Part shown: in pieces, positions 11,966-26,027 of the stretch
Layout: the number at the start of each line of letters is the position of its first letter
Numbering within the stretch: position 1 is the stretch's first letter
Origin: Flaveria trinervia
Lineage: Eukaryota; Streptophyta; Magnoliopsida; Asterales; Asteraceae
DNA length: 64,000 nt
NCBI GenBank assembly: GCA_025506515.1
Contig: CM046444.1
Location: 118,482,930 to 118,546,929 of the forward strand
Direction of reading: 5' to 3'
Translations under genes and position numbers: made by a program
The notes under the pieces: model-generated
The model's database searches: none
The model's input: the letters and a program-made list of their open reading frames with translations, nothing else
Told to the model about the DNA's origin: nothing

Positions 11966-12060
11966 CACGCTACAAGAAATATTTGCAATAGAGACGAATG
12001 CAATATCAACGACTTGGGGCTATTGACATATTAATTTAATATGTTTACGACATTGTTATA
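11966..12060 (+). mobile_element. Possible CACTA-type terminus
   Basis: CACGCTACAAGAAATATTTGC, then AGAGACGA, resembles the CACTACAAGAAA end and subterminal sequences of plant CACTA elements, with a two-base insertion in the first five bases. No partner terminus was found. The remaining sequence to 12523 is AT-rich and otherwise unassigned. Confidence 0.3.
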
Positions 12061-12523
12061 ATATATTTTTACCATTTTTATATTTAAACACATCTTTGAT
12101 TTTTAACGTTTATTTCACAGCTTATTTTTTTCCTAAAATTCTAAATATATCATTGCAATGTGTTTATCTTTTTCAAATCTACTAAAAAACTATGTAATAT
12201 TAATCGTTAGCTCAAAAAAACGTGCTCTATTGGGTATCAATTTATGCTATAAACATGTGCATTCTTAAATTGTTGAGGATTTAAGTCTTATGATATACAA
12301 AATAATTAGAATAAAAATAATGATTAAAAAGTAATACGAGGTCTCCTTGTTAAATAAGGAAGTGTGCACCAAACAAAATTATACATTTTTCAAAAACTAT
12401 AGTGTCTGGCATTGACATGTTACTGGGCACTAAACTTTATGTCATTTACATAATTAAATGTCAACTAAATGTTAATATACACTTTTTCTTTATTAAAAAA
12501 TGTCACCTACCCACTCGTTTGCC

Positions 12524-12530
12524 TTTATAA
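12524..12530 (+). promoter_or_regulatory. TATA-like element upstream of the transporter gene
   Basis: TTTATAA lies 43 bp before ATG 12573. If used, it gives a very short 5' leader, so a more distal promoter is also possible. Confidence 0.3.
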
Positions 12531-12572
12531 CAAGACCGATTTCAGTATTGCACCATCTTGATCACACCACCA

Positions 12573-15500
12573 ATGTCAACCCATAAAAACGTTATGGTTG
12601 ATCTCCGGTCACCTCTCCTCCCACCCGCAGAAACACACACCACCTCGGTTGACGGGCAACCACCACTCGAGATGCTCACCATCGACGAAATGTTAACAAA
12701 ATATTGTGGTGAATTTGGGTTTTGGCAATTCAAGCATTTCATTCTCACATGTATAGCAATGGTGCTTGATGCCTTACACACGATGGTTATGATTTTTGCT
12801 GACCGTGAGCCCAGTTGGACATGTGTACCTGGTTTTGGTTGCGTATGGGATTCAGATGAGAGCGTTTGTGGGTTGCAGCCAGGTTCATGGCGATGGGACC
12901 ATAGCGAAGGTTGGTCAACGGTGGCTGAATGGGGACTTGTGTGTGAACAAAAGTACAAAGTTGGTTTGGTTCAGGCTTTCTTCTTTGGTGGTTGCATGAT
13001 AGGTAACTTATACAATAAACTCAACCCCCAACCCTAATCTAATGGTTGTTTATCAGATGAGTTCTAATTCAAGTTAACAGTAATATGTGTCGAGTCATTT
13101 TGACTTAATATTTCCAATTAACTCGTATTTGGCTTGCCTCCAACGTACTTGAGCTGACTTGTGACTCAACAAGTTTTACGTGTCGTTTTTACTTAATTTT
13201 GAATATTTTGCTTGTTTTTTTATATAAGTTTTAAAGAACAAGTTAACAAGAGTCTTAAATTATACAAGTATTAAGTAGTGTAATATCAAACTTTTAGTGT
13301 ATAATTAAATGAGCTGACTTATTCGAGCTAGCAAAAGAGTTACTCAAACCAAATCGACACGAGATGCTTTTATACGAGTAAGATGCATTCAATTTGAATT
13401 GGGATTAGACCTTTATACGAGCCAATATGCTCAAGTCAAATCTACTTGATTTCTTAATGAACTAAATTATAGAGCTTTTAAGCGATCTACAAGTCATGAG
13501 CAACTTGGAACATCCTCAATTCATCATATATGACTTGAAATGATAAAAAGCTTTTCAAGTATTAACTTTTTTGAGAGAAAATTATAAATATGGTTTTTAT
13601 ATTTACGTGAGAGTACTGATCTTTGTAACAATATGAAATTATTATGTATCCACGCGTACTTATATTTGTACTCGTAATAATTGCCTTTAATTTGTACAAA
13701 CCTGACATGAAATAGTTTTTAAATAATTAAGAAGAATTTACTATTCTGTCTTTGAAGAAAAATATGATAACCGAAATGTATGCTCAATTTCCTAGATTGT
13801 AAAGACAAAAAACTTAATATATATAAAGTTAATTGCATTCATTATGATTTTTCATTGTTTGAGCAAATTCTTCAAGAAAATCAAATCAAAGATACATACC
13901 CGGTAATTCTTATTTGTAACATATTTATTGGTCGAAAGTGTAGAAAAGGTAAGGTATGAACAAACATTTCTTCAATCCTAGTTAGATAGAAGGACAATTT
14001 GTATTGAAACTCATAATTTCAAAGAAAAAGAAAAAAAAAATCTTTTTCATAAACAGATGTTAATCTAGATAGTATGCATTGAGACATGCTACAAAGTAGT
14101 TAAAGAGAAATTAAAGTATAAATAAGTTGTGCGTGATAATATACAAGTGATAAAGTATAAACATACATATGGTCAAAGTTGTTTCAACATTTTATTTTTA
14201 TAGTTTTCCTCATACGAATCTTAAAATTCGATATTTTATACGATTTCAAAATTGTATAAGTCATGGTATTTTAAATGATGTTTTAACGTGAATCTTTTCA
14301 CTAGGCTAAATGATGTTTTAACGTGAATCTTTTCACTAGGCGAATACAAATATAATGATGAGCACATCTAGCAATGACAAAAGGATAGTCTATCCTAACG
14401 ACATATCCCTGCTATAGGGTCTTTGACCTATGGGTGACGACACTTCATCGCTATATGTTTCGTGGCTATAGAGTCCTAGTAATTATAGGTAGGAGTGTCA
14501 ATCATGTCAAACTGGTGGGTTATGGTTAATTTGAAACATCAAACCTGAACACGACCCATATTTTTATTGGATAAAAAGTTTCAACCCTATCCTGAACCCG
14601 TATAAAATCATGTAATGGGAACCTGATTCGTTGAATCTATTTTTGTAAAAAGGTCAAAATAATGAATGAAAATTTAAGATGTAAGTTCACTTTCAAATTG
14701 CATATGCAACAATAAGTTAGATTTAATTTCATGTTTAAGATATATATTGTTAGTAATATATGTTTGTCTCTTTTAAGAAAGTTTTAGAGTGAAGTTGAAA
14801 TTTAAGTTGTAAACTAAACTTCAGCACTAAAAGACGTAAAGACCTAAAAGTAATTTATTAATTTACAACTTAAGATATCTATAATATATCTTAAATATAT
14901 ATTATTAAAATGCTTAAACATGACAATCTGTTTATTAACCTCACCAGTTTTTTAAATAGGTTATGTTGTCCAATCTAAAACTTGTTTTTTCATGTCGTAT
15001 ATGTGTTCATATTAGAAATTGTCACCCCTAACAACAGGTCTAATATGTTGTTGGGACATATGTCATTGGTATAGGTTACTCGATATTGAGTACAAGTCGT
15101 CACTATAGGTGTTGAAGCCATATCTATTACGAATTAAAAAATATGCTCATGTCCTATAGCGACACTATAGAGTATTTTAAAAAAATAAATGTGTTTTAAG
15201 CAAATAATCTATAGCGACAACAAGTCGTCATTATATGTTTACCAGCGTAGCATACGACGTAAACCAACCAATACGCCCATATTGGTAAAAAGCTATGGCG
15301 ATAACATACATAGGATTAGTATAATTTAAAAAAGAAATTTAAACATAAATATTAATACATGAAACCTGAAAAAATTAATTAACTACATTTTCTACAAATA
15401 CTTTTGTTCTTCGTTGTCATCCTTTTTTGCTTTCTTCTTCATTTTCATCTACTTTTGGTTTCTTTTTTGTCTTCATCTTTAGAAGAATCGTATGAATTTA

Positions 15501-16867
15501 GCGATTTGTTGAAAGATGTTAGTTCTAAGGGATTTGAAAGCTATCAAGTATAAATAGTTAAAGAATATATATTACTCAAGTACCACAAAATTATATATAT
15601 AGTTATTTCTATGAGATCAAATATTATATCTCATATCTCACATAAAACAAATCATATAGCTATAATATTGACTTTGATCATCGATTCTTATTTTGCAGGT
15701 GGTGGAATATTTGGTTATCTTTCTGATACCAAATTGGGAAGAAAAGGATCACTGATGATGGTATGCATTTTGAACATTATATTTGGCCTATTGACATCAA
15801 TATCCCCCAACTACTTGACCTATGTCGTTCTCCGTCTACTAACCGGCATTAGCACCGGTGGGATTGGTGCTAGCGCCTTTGTGCTCGCCATTGAACCCAT
15901 AGGACCCAAGAAGCGCGGCATTGCTGGCATGTCCACCTTCTATTTTTTCTCAATCGGTATAGCTCTTCTCTCGGGCATAGCTTACATATTCCAATCATGG
16001 CGTACGCTTTACATTGCTTCGTCCATACCCTCCATCATCTTTCTTGTCGTCATGATCCCTTTCGTCTCTGAATCCCCTCGTTGGTACCTCATTCGAGGTA
16101 AAACCAACGAAGCCATGAAGATCATGCACAATATCGCCAAATCAAATAAAAAACACATCCCTGAAAACGTGCGCATTGTCCTAGACAATGAAGCCAAGAG
16201 TTGTGATCACAAGAGTAAGCTATTTGGAACGAAAGAGATCGTCACAGGGTCAGTAGTAGATGTGATCAAGTCACCATTAACGAGAACACGCTTGTTTCTT
16301 ATTATGGGAATCAATTTCACAGGATCAATCCTATACTATGGACTAAACTTAAATGCCACAAACCTTGAAACCAATATCTACCTTAGCGTGCTCCTTAATT
16401 CGGCCGCAGAGATGCCTGGCTATCTTTTGACCGCGATCTTAATAGATAGGTTCGGGAGGAAGCCCTTAGGAGTTGGGACGCAGTGGTTCAGTGGGATCTT
16501 TTGCCTTGTGGGCAACTTGATGGGAACCCAAGGGATTTGGAAGGTGTTGAGGATGTTGTGTGGAGTTTTAGGGATATTTGGGATATCAGGGATGTATAAT
16601 TTGTTATATGTATACGCGATGGAGTTGTTTCCAACAGTAGTCAGAAGCGCGGCGATTGGATGTGCAAGGCAAGTTGGACAAATAGGAGCCATATTGGTAC
16701 CTTTTGTGGTAGTAACCAATGGTTGTTTTGCGTTTATGGTGTTTGGGGCATGTGGAATGGTGGGTGGTGTTCTTATATTTTTCCTACCAGAAACGTTAAA
16801 CAAACCGTTATTTGACACCATGAGTGGGATGGAGGATGAAGCAAACAAGTTATCAATGCTTGCTTAA
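12573..16867 (+). CDS. Organic cation/carnitine transporter (OCT family, MFS)
   Basis: Two exons, 12573-13002 and 15699-16867, with a 2696-bp GT-AG intron splitting a Gly codon. The product is 532 residues, the usual plant OCT length. Start ATG 12573 gives MSTHKNVMVDLRSPLL; an upstream in-frame TTG is not needed. Exon 1 holds the first membrane segment and the long Cys-rich outer loop (PSWTCVPGFGC, LVCEQKYK) typical of OCTs. Exon 2 carries the MFS loop signature GYLSDTKLGRKG, ESPRWYLIRG and RFGRKPLG, and ends near PETLNKP. Family members are plasma-membrane or tonoplast proteins moving carnitine, polyamines or other organic cations; the substrate of this one cannot be read from sequence. All splice and reading-frame checks hold. 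The intron has gathered repeat DNA. I cannot assign a specific OCT number. Confidence 0.93.
14272..14341. repeat. Perfect 35-bp tandem duplication in the transporter intron
   Basis: Two identical head-to-tail 35-bp units (14272-14306 and 14307-14341), beginning TAAATGATGTTTTAACG and ending CACTAGGC. No change between copies implies a recent event. Confidence 0.95.
14383..15320. mobile_element. Repeat-derived intron segment with CTATAGCGAC-type motifs
   Basis: Short motifs such as CTATAGGG, ATCGCTATA, CACTATAGG and CTATAGCGAC recur in both orientations at 14410-14480 and 15060-15320, flanking AT-rich sequence. This resembles the subterminal repeats of small CACTA-like elements, but no clear termini or target duplication were found. 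Confidence 0.4.
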
Positions 16868-17645
16868 ATGATCATGTTTCATACTATGTTTTTGGCCTAA
16901 GATTATGTTTCAAAATGTTAGATTGTAATCTTGATCATTACTAGAAGGTTTATCTTTTGGTTGGTTAAGTTTTTATGCGTGTGTGACAAATAACCAATTT
17001 AACTGAATTGTAACTGAATTAATTGATTGAACCAAACCAAACAATTAACTGAAAATTATGGTACGGTTAGTTTTGGTGTTGGCATAACTGGATTAACCGA
17101 ATTAAACCAGCTATACTATCATTTACTGTTCATTATAAAACGTTAACCTTTTTCATGTAGCTTGTAGTACGCGTGCATTAGTAGTCCGAACTGGAATGCA
17201 AAATTGTTTCGAACAAAAGCTATGAGTTAAAACTCCAAGTAACCAAATTTGTTTTTTATTTAGTTTCATAAAGCGCCTAGTTTAAATTGATAACTAATTA
17301 TAAAAGTGTGGGGGTTGGATACTGTCAAGAAAACATAATTTCAACATTATATTTAAAACAAACTGTACAAACTCAAAATCTGGAACATTACAGACAAAGA
17401 CGGGGATAAAAAAGACTCAAAAGATACAAAAAAAAATACTCTAATCATATGAACAAGACAATACAGAGGACGAAGACTGAACCATATGATCTTGTGCAGA
17501 AATGGTTACCGTACCATATATCCAAGATAACGAAGACAACAGACTAATGAAGACCAAAATTTGATCCGATAGTGAGCATGCAAGAACCAACTGATCTTGA
17601 TTAGGATTAAGAGGGTTAAAACCCTAAATTGAATAATAGAGAACA
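16868..17645. other. 3' flank of the transporter gene, no further gene
   Basis: AT-rich. 16995-17115 repeats AACTGAATT/TTAACCGAATT-like words, perhaps an old element. A purine-rich stretch follows. No ORF or RNA gene is supported. Confidence 0.5.
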
Positions 17646-18130
17646 CTAGTATTAAGCCCCCGCGTTGCGACGGGGGTGTAAAACCGTGTCAAGTAACATC
17701 AATTTTACACCACCATCGGCGACCATCAATAGCGAAAAAACTTGTATTAAAAAAATTAAAAACGGAAAAACTAAAACCGAACAACGTAACATTAAACCCC
17801 GCATATGAAACTTAAAACATTAAAAGCAATAAATAAGTCGATCTAAGAACCGCACGTTGAGCTGGGCTGTTGAATGAGAAAAAATAGATGTAAAACATTG
17901 AACTAGATGCATAGGTTACAGCGTGATAAGATTAAGAGTAAAAAAATAATAAAAAAACCAAAAGTGTGTACAACCCGCTAACCCATAATATATAAATAAG
18001 TTGATAATTAATAATATATAATTAATATGTTAACTATATAAAGATTATTGAGTGTATAACATTTAAAGCTTAAAGTACAACTATCACATCAATTAAATTG
18101 ATAATTAGTATTATATTACAGTTGAACTCT
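17646..18130 (-). mobile_element. Helitron-like 3' portion, copy 2 (best terminus)
   Basis: On the minus strand it ends with the GC-rich hairpin CCCCCGTCGCAACGCGGGGG, then CTTAATA and CTAG at 17646, followed by T. This is the expected Helitron 3' hairpin plus CTRR|T layout. Reading inward it matches 40455-40945 block by block. No helicase or Rep sequence is present, so it is non-autonomous. The 5' TC end could not be placed. Confidence 0.7.
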
Positions 18131-18262
18131 TCATTTTATTACTAGCATCATTCTCTCGTTTGTGTGGAAACTGGAAACTATATTCCAAATCCTAAGCCCA
18201 AACTCAGCTATAAAGTAATCGACGAGCCCACCAGTCCACGCAAAGTAAGCCTAAATGCCTAA

Positions 18263-18484
18263 TTAGACATGACCATACCTGACCCGGAACCGGGTCCGGG
18301 TACAACCCGATACCGGGTTTACCCGGTTCGTACCCGGTGAAAACCGCCGGTTCCAAACCGGTTTGGGGTGTTTGGAAATGATAGGAACCGGACCCGACCC
18401 GGACCCGGACCTGAACCGGTTGAACCCGGGTCGGACCCGGTTTCGACCGTTTTTTTTATATAGCCGTTTTTTAACGGCTATATA
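18263..18484 (+). mobile_element. hAT-like subterminal region rich in ACCCGG/CCGGGT
   Basis: After CATGACCATACC come more than a dozen ACCCGG, CCGGTT and GGGTCCGG words in both orientations over about 180 bp, then a TAGCCGTT/AACGGCTA hairpin near 18459-18482. Such GC-rich subterminal arrays are common next to plant hAT transposase genes. No transposase ORF or right terminus is seen, so this is a fragment or a non-autonomous derivative. Confidence 0.5.
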
Positions 18485-19096
18485 GCCGTTGGAGACGAAT
18501 TGTGACCGTTTTTTTGGTTGTTTTTGCCTCTAAAACAAGTATAAATAGGTGTGGGTTGATATGGTAAGGTACCCAAGCTTCAAACACAAAAAAACATACG
18601 CAAAAAACGCAAACAATATACATTTACAATATACATTTTTTGATCTACAACACAAGAATAATATACAGTTTATTCAATCAAATGTGACTTCTAGTCAGGA
18701 GTTAGAGAGCACAAATTTACAATATACATTTTTTCACCCACTTATGCTAAAGTTACACCATTGACTCCAATTCAAGTCTTAAAATTTTGATCTACAACAC
18801 AAGAATAATAACCTCTTGATATGCTCAAAAACTATAAACCTTGACTTTCTTCTATTGTTGAAATCATTTATTCTCTTCCACATAAGCTATAACATTGTCA
18901 TGAACAACGCCAATGTAGCTTTTCTTTGTGTTGCCCTTGAACCTTCTCCATGCACTACTTTAGTAGTTCCTCTATAGTGTTGAAATTACTCTGGATAGAC
19001 TTTACACCACATGTGGATCTACCACCATATCTCTTTTGCACCAATGTACTATACAAGCAAATGACTGGTCTTTTTCCCCTGATTCCACGTAACATG
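18485..19096. other. No gene; short direct duplication
   Basis: Two copies of TTTTGATCTACAACACAAGA with flanking bases lie near 18637-18663 and 18786-18811, and AATATACATTTTTT also repeats. 18812-19080 is less AT-rich and may be an old coding relic on the minus strand with stops; I could not identify it. Confidence 0.5.
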
Positions 19097-19413
19097 TAAT
19101 TTATAATTGATTTAATTTTTTAATTGTTTAAAATATATTTGAGTAAACTTAAAATGTTATTTTTAATTGTTCATTATATATTTTTAGTATAAACTCCACA
19201 TAACGTCGATTATGACGAAACGACTTACATATGTAACTTCTATTATGTATATATACGTAACTCTTAGTGGTGCAGTTAGTAACACGTACTTATATATAAA
19301 TAGTCTCTACATATACGTAACTCTTAGTTATACACTTTGTAACACATACTTACATATATGTAACCTTTGGTTTTCATGGTTTTTATTTACAACATGGTTT
19401 TCAATGAATAACT

Positions 19414-19417
<4 letters not shown>
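19097..19417 (+). mobile_element. MITE-B, second copy, left end missing
   Basis: Matches the other MITE-B (22897-23164 plus 34606-34729) from TTATAATTGATTT through ACGACGAAACGACTTAC to the right terminus near 19417 (GGTTTTCAATGAATAACTCCTA). It spans the site into which Gypsy-2 inserted in the other copy, so it shows the unoccupied arrangement. It abuts a TA microsatellite. Confidence 0.7.
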
Positions 19418-19488
<71 letters not shown>

Positions 19489-19508
19489 GTGTGTGTGTGT
19501 GTGTGTGT
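19416..19508. repeat. (TA)n/(TG)n microsatellite
   Basis: About 33 TA units followed by a TG run, at the right end of a MITE-B copy. Apparent reading frames across it are repeat artefacts. Confidence 0.95.
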
Positions 19509-19510
19509 TG

Positions 19511-21447
19511 TGTAACAGGCACCCATGATAAATTATATATAGATTATGCAAAGCTGGCATGTACGCTAGGTGATTTTCATAACATGTCTAAACCATACTA
19601 CGTACATGTTTGGATTGCTTATTTTCTTTTAACTTTTGACTTATTAACTTTTGAAAAATTAATAAGTAAAAAAAAGGGTTTCGCAAACCCAAAGGTATTT
19701 TTCAAACTAAATTTTCATATAGGGTAAAATTTTGCTTTTAAAAAGTAATGAGGGGTTACTTATTGATTTTTAAAACTTATTTTAATCTAATCAAAACATT
19801 ATTTTATAACTTTATTTTGAAAAGTTGTAAATTAATAAGTAATTTTTTTTCAAAAATCATTTTCAATATAAATATGCAATACCAAACATTACCTACGTTA
19901 CATTGATTGTGAACATGGGCAGACCCACCGGCCAAATTTTTTTGCGTGTTATTTATATTTAATAATTGAATTATTTCGTACATTTTCACATGATTATCTA
20001 AGATAATAGAATAGTTAATTGATTCATTTAAATAGTAATTACAATATATAGATTTTAGAATAGAAACTCTAAATACCACAGGTTCGTATACTTATACTAA
20101 TAAACTAATAATAATATAGTGAAATGCTCCTCACCAACAACATTTATTATAACAATGTAATTCCATAAGCAAAAAAGACAAAATTTACTTTAAACCCTAG
20201 TTATTTAAGAAATAAAAAAATCTGACGATATAAAAGTTTATTTCAGCTTAAAATTTGGAAGCCTGTTAAGCGTCCTTTTACATTATTGCGACTAATTAAT
20301 AGTTATGCCCTCTGTCTTAACTATCATTGCTGAAAAAACATACTGGTTCAACTCTAAGTATTTTTACTCACAGTAAGACTTGAACTCATGACATTTCTTT
20401 TTATTTACATATCGTGAATACCTCATCTTAACTAGTTGGATTAAAAATTATTTATAGTTATAATATCTATATACGATCTAAATAGTTATTATCGTCAGTA
20501 CTATATAAATTTATTTTAATATTATCCACGAATTGCTTTCAAACATTTAAGAATTCTGTTTCAATCTAAAGCAATTTATACTTGACGTATAAAACAAGTA
20601 TTTCAATACCCAAGAAATCAATAAAAGTCATTATATGGAAAGCCAAAAGGTTTATTTAACTTGTAACTCTTATATATCATCAAAACTAACACTTCAAAAT
20701 TAATAAACTAAACATAAACAAGTTCAAAACTAAAATATTTAGACATAATTCAATTCAAAATTAAATCCTTCAAACATAGAGTAGGTTTAGAATCCATTTT
20801 CATTCAAATTAACATGAAATAAGTCCTTTGAAAGAAAGTATAATTAATCAAACCTACGGTGGTTAATAGCGTGCTCCACAGTCAAGAGAGATTATGAATT
20901 TAAATCTTGTACGATATAAATAATGATAAGCTAAAAAATAAACAAACCTACGAATTGTTGTTAAAAAGATAATCAAACCTATAGCGTACCCCACATGAGG
21001 TTAAACTTTTAACGGCCCACATAGTATGTGAATCGTACTTGTGGAATGTCCCGTTCCTCATCCAATTTTATAAGTTTATTATTTCTAAATGTGATAAGTT
21101 ATGAGATTGTAATATTATGAGATTGTCAAAACCTTCAAATCATCAAATGCATGTCTTTCACGACACATTGATGCCTAACCAATATGTTGATGAAAATGAA
21201 AAGTACATTTTAATTGATCATACGTAATGAATATAATGATATTTCCCTTCTGAAATGAGTATATATAAAAGGTGAATCTTTTTCAAAAAAACATAGATTG
21301 ATTATAGAATGTTATAGTATAGTAGTTGCAATCTCAACACCAATTTTTCAAGGGTTTAAAACCTTCCTATATATATGTTTTAAATAATCTATTTTTGTTT
21401 GACACTTCTCTCTCTCTCTCACACACACACACGTATATATATATAAA
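19511..21447. other. AT-rich intergenic DNA with possible SINE heads
   Basis: No gene supported. 20350-20450 (minus strand) and 20866-20930 (plus strand) each carry A-box-like and B-box-like words (for example GAGTTCAAGTCTTAC, minus strand), suggesting tRNA-derived SINE remnants. A CT/CA/TA microsatellite lies at 21405-21444. Confidence 0.4.
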
Positions 21448-22880
<1,433 letters not shown>

Positions 22881-23164
22881 TATGTATATATATATATAGG
22901 GGAGATATCAAATGAAAAACCATATTTATAAATGAAAACCGTGAAAACCACCACTTCCCAATCACATAATTATAATTGATTTGACCTTTTTTATTGTTTA
23001 AAGTATATTAAAGTAAATTTAAACTTTATTTTTTGAATTCATTATATATTATTTAGTTTAAACTCCAAGGAATGTCAATGACGACGAAACGACTTACGTA
23101 TACGTAACTTGTATGAGTTATATTTACCTAACTTTTCGTTGTACACTTGTAAACACATATATAC

Positions 23165-25888
23165 TGTGACATCCGGTAAAGTTCCGTTACCAAACTCCGT
23201 TAGTTCCGTTAAGTCTTGTATACACGTGTCGTGAGCACACACTAGTTGTCGTTTAACGTTGGTGACCTAATAATAATTAATAATGTTACGTTATTGGTAA
23301 TCTAATTGATTATGTGATTATTGTGTTATGCTTATGTGTTTACACAATTTAAACGTTAACAGTGAATTTTATCGCGTAACGTGAAAACGCGTATATTGCC
23401 TATCTTGTGAGTTGTGGAAATAATGTAAATATTATTATTGTTGATTAATAATATTGGTATTATTAAGTTAAAACCTTTCAAAAAGTGTTTAAAAGAATAG
23501 TTTTATAAAATATAAAATAAAGGGGGTTAAGTGTAATTACCTAAAACTAAAACTTAACAAAATTAACAAACCCTAATCCCCCCAAACCCCAAATCGGCCG
23601 CAACCATCATCCCTCACCCCTCCAATTGCGATTTCAACCTAGAACTAGCCTACAAGCCAAGATTTTGATCGATTTCAAGCAATACAACACGTAGGAATCA
23701 TCAATTGCAAACTATAACACGTTTAAAGGTTAATTTTTCGTGTTTTTGTGGATTTTGTTGGTGGCCGAACCTTGGGTGCGAAATTGACCCTCATGAGGTC
23801 GAATTGGATGTTGTTTGATGATGTTAGTATGTTAGTTAGATTGTATACATGTTAGTTAACGTCGATTATGCAAGAATTATATGTTTTTAGTGGATTGATC
23901 ATGAACTTGGTTGTATGCAAACCCTAATTCGAAAATGGCTTAATTATGTGAAGTTGATGATTGTTTGATGAATGTATGATGATTAATAGGTTGTACGGAT
24001 GTTAGGATACATTGATTTTGCAAGAAATTGGTGAATTGGAATTGGTGTTCATAGGTTACTAATAATAGTAACTTTATTTGCATGTAATGTTGAACTATGG
24101 ATGATATGATGTTATGGATGTGTTCATGGTGATAATTAGATGTTAGATTGTTGTTGTGATCATTGGAAATTCAAGAACACATGTTATAGTTCATACATTA
24201 CTAAAGATAGTAACTTTTTAGGATATGAACTGATGAGTTATGATGTTTGAATGTTGTTGATCATGCTTAGATGATGATATGAGTTGAATTGGTATGTTAT
24301 TGATGAATCCATGAGTATATTGGGTATTTGATATATTTTGGGATGTGCTTTCCCAAAAGGGAAACTTTATTTATGTAAAATGTGAAAGATGGTAGTTTGA
24401 ACATATTTGGATGTTAGGAGCATGTTAGTATGATCATGGATGAATTCTAATGTGGTAGAATATGATAATTTGGTTGTATGTGATGTTGGATAATCATGAA
24501 TGATATTTGGACACTTATGATCATGTATGATTTAGATGTGGTTTAGTAGTAGGACATCATGTTTGGGACTGGTAATTGATTGTTGGAATGTTGTTGAATG
24601 CAAAGCATATTGATAATGAATATAGTTATGATCATCATACACGCGTGCGAATCTAAGGCCCCTACTTAGTAGGATTGGTAGGGTTTAGGATGTGAAGTCG
24701 TGAGTGGCTTCACATGGCATGTGGTGAATGGTTGATCTTTGTGTGACATGTTAGTTGTGTTATAGCTAGAGATATGTTAATGTTCTAGATTCGCATGACC
24801 TGTATGATACTTGGTTGTATAATGATCTAAGTGTTACACCTGGATGATATAGCATACATATGATCTATTTGAATGTTAACAATGCATAACATATATGTAT
24901 GATTACTTGGATGGTTTACAACACATAAAGTCACCAACGGGTCAAACGGGTCAACTAGGTCAAACATGTCTGTTTTGTTTGAAATCTTGAGTCCTTGGTT
25001 GTAGTGTACTTAGGATTTCACATGTTCTTTGATTACACGTACTCATGCACTTATATGATCTAGGTAACCTCTGAAGGTTGTCTGTCTATTCTGTTTGCCA
25101 AGTCAAACCCTAGTTATCTATACGCATATCAGGTGAGTTCATGCCCCACTCTTTATTTAATCTCTTTTGGGGGAGATAGCATGCTAGTAAATCACAAACG
25201 CTTTATATATTCAAGTTGTGTATAATATTATATAGTGTTGATATCATGGAAAAGTCCTCACACTTTCGAATTGTTAATATTGAATAGCGGGAAATTTGGG
25301 TAGTACTACTGGGTCTGACGAGCCCCACCTGTGTGACTCGAGGTCAACCGGGTGCAATTTGTCCTATGAACATTGTCACGACCTGTTAAGTCGTGGCAGG
25401 AGGCAACAACGTAACACAGTCAGCTTCAATTGCGAAATCACTATGAAATAATATTTACTGTTAACGGACTAGCTATCTGTTACAATGCACTACTTTTATA
25501 TCGCTATTATTAAACTGTTTATGTTTGAATATCTCTTGAACTCACCAACCATTGTGTTGACATTTTAGTATGCTATTCTCAGGTCATTAGTTTGCTTGCT
25601 ATAGGAGCACTGCATGGTTCACTGCATTCTAAATACGATCTTCAAGACAATTTTAGTATTTTAATAATTATGGTTTACTCTTTTGGGTTGGCACCTGTTT
25701 TGCCATAGTTATACTTTCTTGCCTTGGGTTGTTTTCAAAACGCTTCCGCATTGTTTAAAGTTTGTATTTTGGTTGATTTTGTTTAAATTATGGCATATAG
25801 AGTCGTTCTGAGTAACTATTGACTGTGATCCTGGTTTGTTCACACGCCTCGCGGTAAAACTCCGCAAGTGGATTTTGAGGGTGTGACA
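23165..25888 (+). repeat. Gypsy-2 5' LTR, 2724 bp
   Basis: Begins TGTGACATCCGG after target bases TATAC and ends GAGGGTGTGACA before the primer site. It provides the full reference for the truncated 3' LTR and for the LTR fragment at 35821-37648. Confidence 0.93.
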
Positions 25889-25891
25889 GAT

Positions 25892-25904
25892 TGGTATCAG
25901 AGCC
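25892..25904 (+). other. Gypsy-2 primer-binding site (tRNA-iMet)
   Basis: TGGTATCAGAGCC, three bases after the 5' LTR. Confidence 0.92.
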
Positions 25905-26027
25905 ATTGATTATAGGGAACTAGGTTGCATACACACTAGACTATAACCGCACACAGTTAATTAGTTACCTGTGCCTTATTCTCATCTACTGTATACTCAT
26001 TGGCATACACGTCACACACTCTGCAGC

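Noticed and set aside
16420..16848. 142-codon minus-strand frame
   Set aside because: Shadow of the intact transporter exon on the other strand.
19212..19727. 171-codon plus-strand frame
   Set aside because: It runs through a MITE-B copy and a TA/TG microsatellite (long Tyr-Ile repeats); coding character is absent.
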